DNA of 64,000 nucleotides from JAMHWF01 sp964371405 (GTDB lineage: Bacteria; Pseudomonadota; Gammaproteobacteria; Burkholderiales; Burkholderiaceae_C), in contig CAYJLV010000002.1 of assembly GCA_964371405.1 (NCBI GenBank), forward strand, positions 151,213-215,212. The letters are read 5' to 3'. Positions 62,977 through 64,000 of this stretch are shown in pieces. How positions within the stretch are numbered: the stretch's first letter is position 1; every line of letters starts with the position of its first letter. The notes beneath the pieces are model-generated. The model was given only the letters and a program-made list of their open reading frames with translations, was not told where the DNA came from and made no database searches. The translations under genes and the position numbers were made by a program.

Positions 62977-64000
62977 ATGCACGACATCCAGCAGCTACTC
63001 GAAGACAAGCGCGCCAAGGCGCGCCTCGGCGGCGGCGACAAGCGCGTCGCTGCGCAGCACGCCAAGGGCAAGCTGACGGCGCGCGAGCGCCTCGAGCTGC
63101 TGCTCGACGAGGGCACGTTCGAGGAATGGGACATGTTCGTCGAGCACCGCTGCACCGACTTCGGCATGGAGGGCAACAGGGTGCCCGGCGACGGCGTCGT
63201 CACCGGCTACGGCATGATCAACGGCCGCCTCGTGTTCGTCTTCAGCCAGGACTTCACCGTCTTCGGCGGTGCGCTCAGCGAGGCGCACGCCGAGAAGATC
63301 TGCAAGGTGATGGACCAGGCGATGAAGGTCGGCGCTCCGGTCATCGGCCTCAACGACTCGGGCGGCGCGCGCATCCAGGAGGGCGTCGCGTCGCTCGGCG
63401 GCTATGCCGACGTGTTCCAGCGCAACGTGATGGCCTCTGGCGTGATCCCGCAGATCAGCCTGATCATGGGCCCGTGCGCCGGCGGCGCCGTCTATTCGCC
63501 GGCGATGACGGACTTCATCTTCATGGTGAAGGACAGCTCCTACATGTTCGTCACCGGCCCCGAGGTCGTGAAGACGGTGACGCACGAGGAAGTGACGGCC
63601 GAGGATCTCGGCGGCGGCATCGCCCACACGACCAAGAGCGGCGTCGCCGACCTCGCCTTCGACAACGACGTCGAGGCGATCCTGATGCTGCGGCGCTTCT
63701 ACAACTACCTGCCGCTGTCGAACAAGGAGCGCGCGCCGACGCGCCCGAGCGGCGATCCGGCCGAGCGGCTCGATCATTCGCTCGACACGCTGGTGCCCGA
63801 CAACCCGAACCAGCCCTACGACATCAAGGAGCTGATCCTCAAAGTGGTCGACGACGGCGACTTCTTCGAGCTGCAGCCCGAGTATGCGAAGAACATCGTG
63901 ATCGGCTTCGCGCGCATGGAGGGCCAGACGATCGGCATCGTCGCCAACCAGCCGCTGGTGCTCGCCGGCTGCCTCGACATCAAGAGCTCGATCAAGGCGG
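62977..64000 (+). CDS. pccB: Acyl-CoA (propionyl-CoA) carboxylase carboxyltransferase beta subunit, N-terminal part
   Basis: About 341 codons are present; the gene runs off the window (family length about 510). Biotin-dependent carboxyltransferase: KLTARERLELLLDEGTF near 35, the N-domain FSQDFTVFGGALSEAHAEK, oxyanion region LNDSGGARIQEG (about 130) and the acyl-CoA site MGPCAGGAVYSPAMTDF. GGGAG lies before the ATG. Its place after the mutase and meaB supports propionyl-CoA as substrate. The biotin-carrying alpha subunit should lie downstream of the window. Confidence 0.92.
   Translation, partial: MHDIQQLLEDKRAKARLGGGDKRVAAQHAKGKLTARERLELLLDEGTFEEWDMFVEHRCTDFGMEGNRVPGDGVVTGYGMINGRLVFVFSQDFTVFGGALSEAHAEKICKVMDQAMKVGAPVIGLNDSGGARIQEGVASLGGYADVFQRNVMASGVIPQISLIMGPCAGGAVYSPAMTDFIFMVKDSSYMFVTGPEVVKTVTHEEVTAEDLGGGIAHTTKSGVADLAFDNDVEAILMLRRFYNYLPLSNKERAPTRPSGDPAERLDHSLDTLVPDNPNQPYDIKELILKVVDDGDFFELQPEYAKNIVIGFARMEGQTIGIVANQPLVLAGCLDIKSSIKA

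Overview
The window is high-GC DNA (roughly two thirds G+C or more by eye) from a betaproteobacterium. Gene content and order (sdhCDAB-sdhE-gltA beside mdh and a GntR gene, yjcH-actP with a CBS/DUF294 gene, a cyanophycin locus with DUF1854, an aromatic or branched-chain Liv-type transporter) point to Burkholderiales, most likely the Rubrivivax/Leptothrix/Methylibium lineage. I see no rRNA, tRNA, CRISPR array, prophage or insertion sequence, so it is mainly ordinary chromosome with a few accessory genes.

Layout. 1-3.3 kb: end of a Liv-type ABC transporter (LivF, acyl-CoA synthetase, LivK-like binding protein). 3.4-9.3 kb: a PAS-GGDEF diguanylate cyclase, a YigI-like thioesterase, a thiolase with a shortened FadJ-like protein, a lipoprotein and a YffB-like protein. 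9.5-10.7 kb: ammonium transporter with a good sigma-54 promoter candidate. 10.8-13.9 kb: a type ISP restriction-modification gene broken by one in-frame TGA, with a compositionally different specificity segment. 14.0-22.9 kb: a cyanophycin locus (DUF1854 protein, zinc-ribbon ABC transporter, CphA2-like paralogue, CphA) followed by a Bacillus Tgl-like transglutaminase homologue. 23-26.6 kb: acyltransferase 3, then an operon of Tat-exported sulfide:quinone oxidoreductase, small membrane protein and TlpA-like protein. 26.9-37.6 kb: acetate uptake (DUF485/ActP), CBS-DUF294 protein, symporter-fused histidine kinase, CheY-like regulator, a sensor-like protein fused to a DEDDh exonuclease, and an SbmA/YddA-type ABC protein. 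37.9-46.1 kb (minus strand): aconitase, hybrid kinase, serA, serC. 46.3-55.0 kb: periplasmic protein, CoA-ester lyase and mdh on the minus strand; GntR regulator and the sdhCDAB-sdhE-gltA operon on the plus strand. 55.1-58.9 kb: an accessory-looking group (unknown protein, LigB-type dioxygenase, a binding protein without signal peptide, QorB/HxlR pair). 59-64 kb: GntR/FCD regulator divergent from methylmalonyl-CoA mutase, MeaB and PccB (truncated by the window end).

The genes together describe a heterotroph living on short organic acids: acetate uptake, TCA cycle enzymes, propionyl/methylmalonyl-CoA metabolism, beta-oxidation enzymes, and nitrogen stored as cyanophycin. The points most worth a second look are the Tgl-like protein next to cphA, the FadJ-like protein that has lost its NAD-binding domain, the nonsense-interrupted restriction enzyme, the kinase-like/exonuclease fusion, and four 11-bp-phased direct repeats upstream of yjcH-actP.
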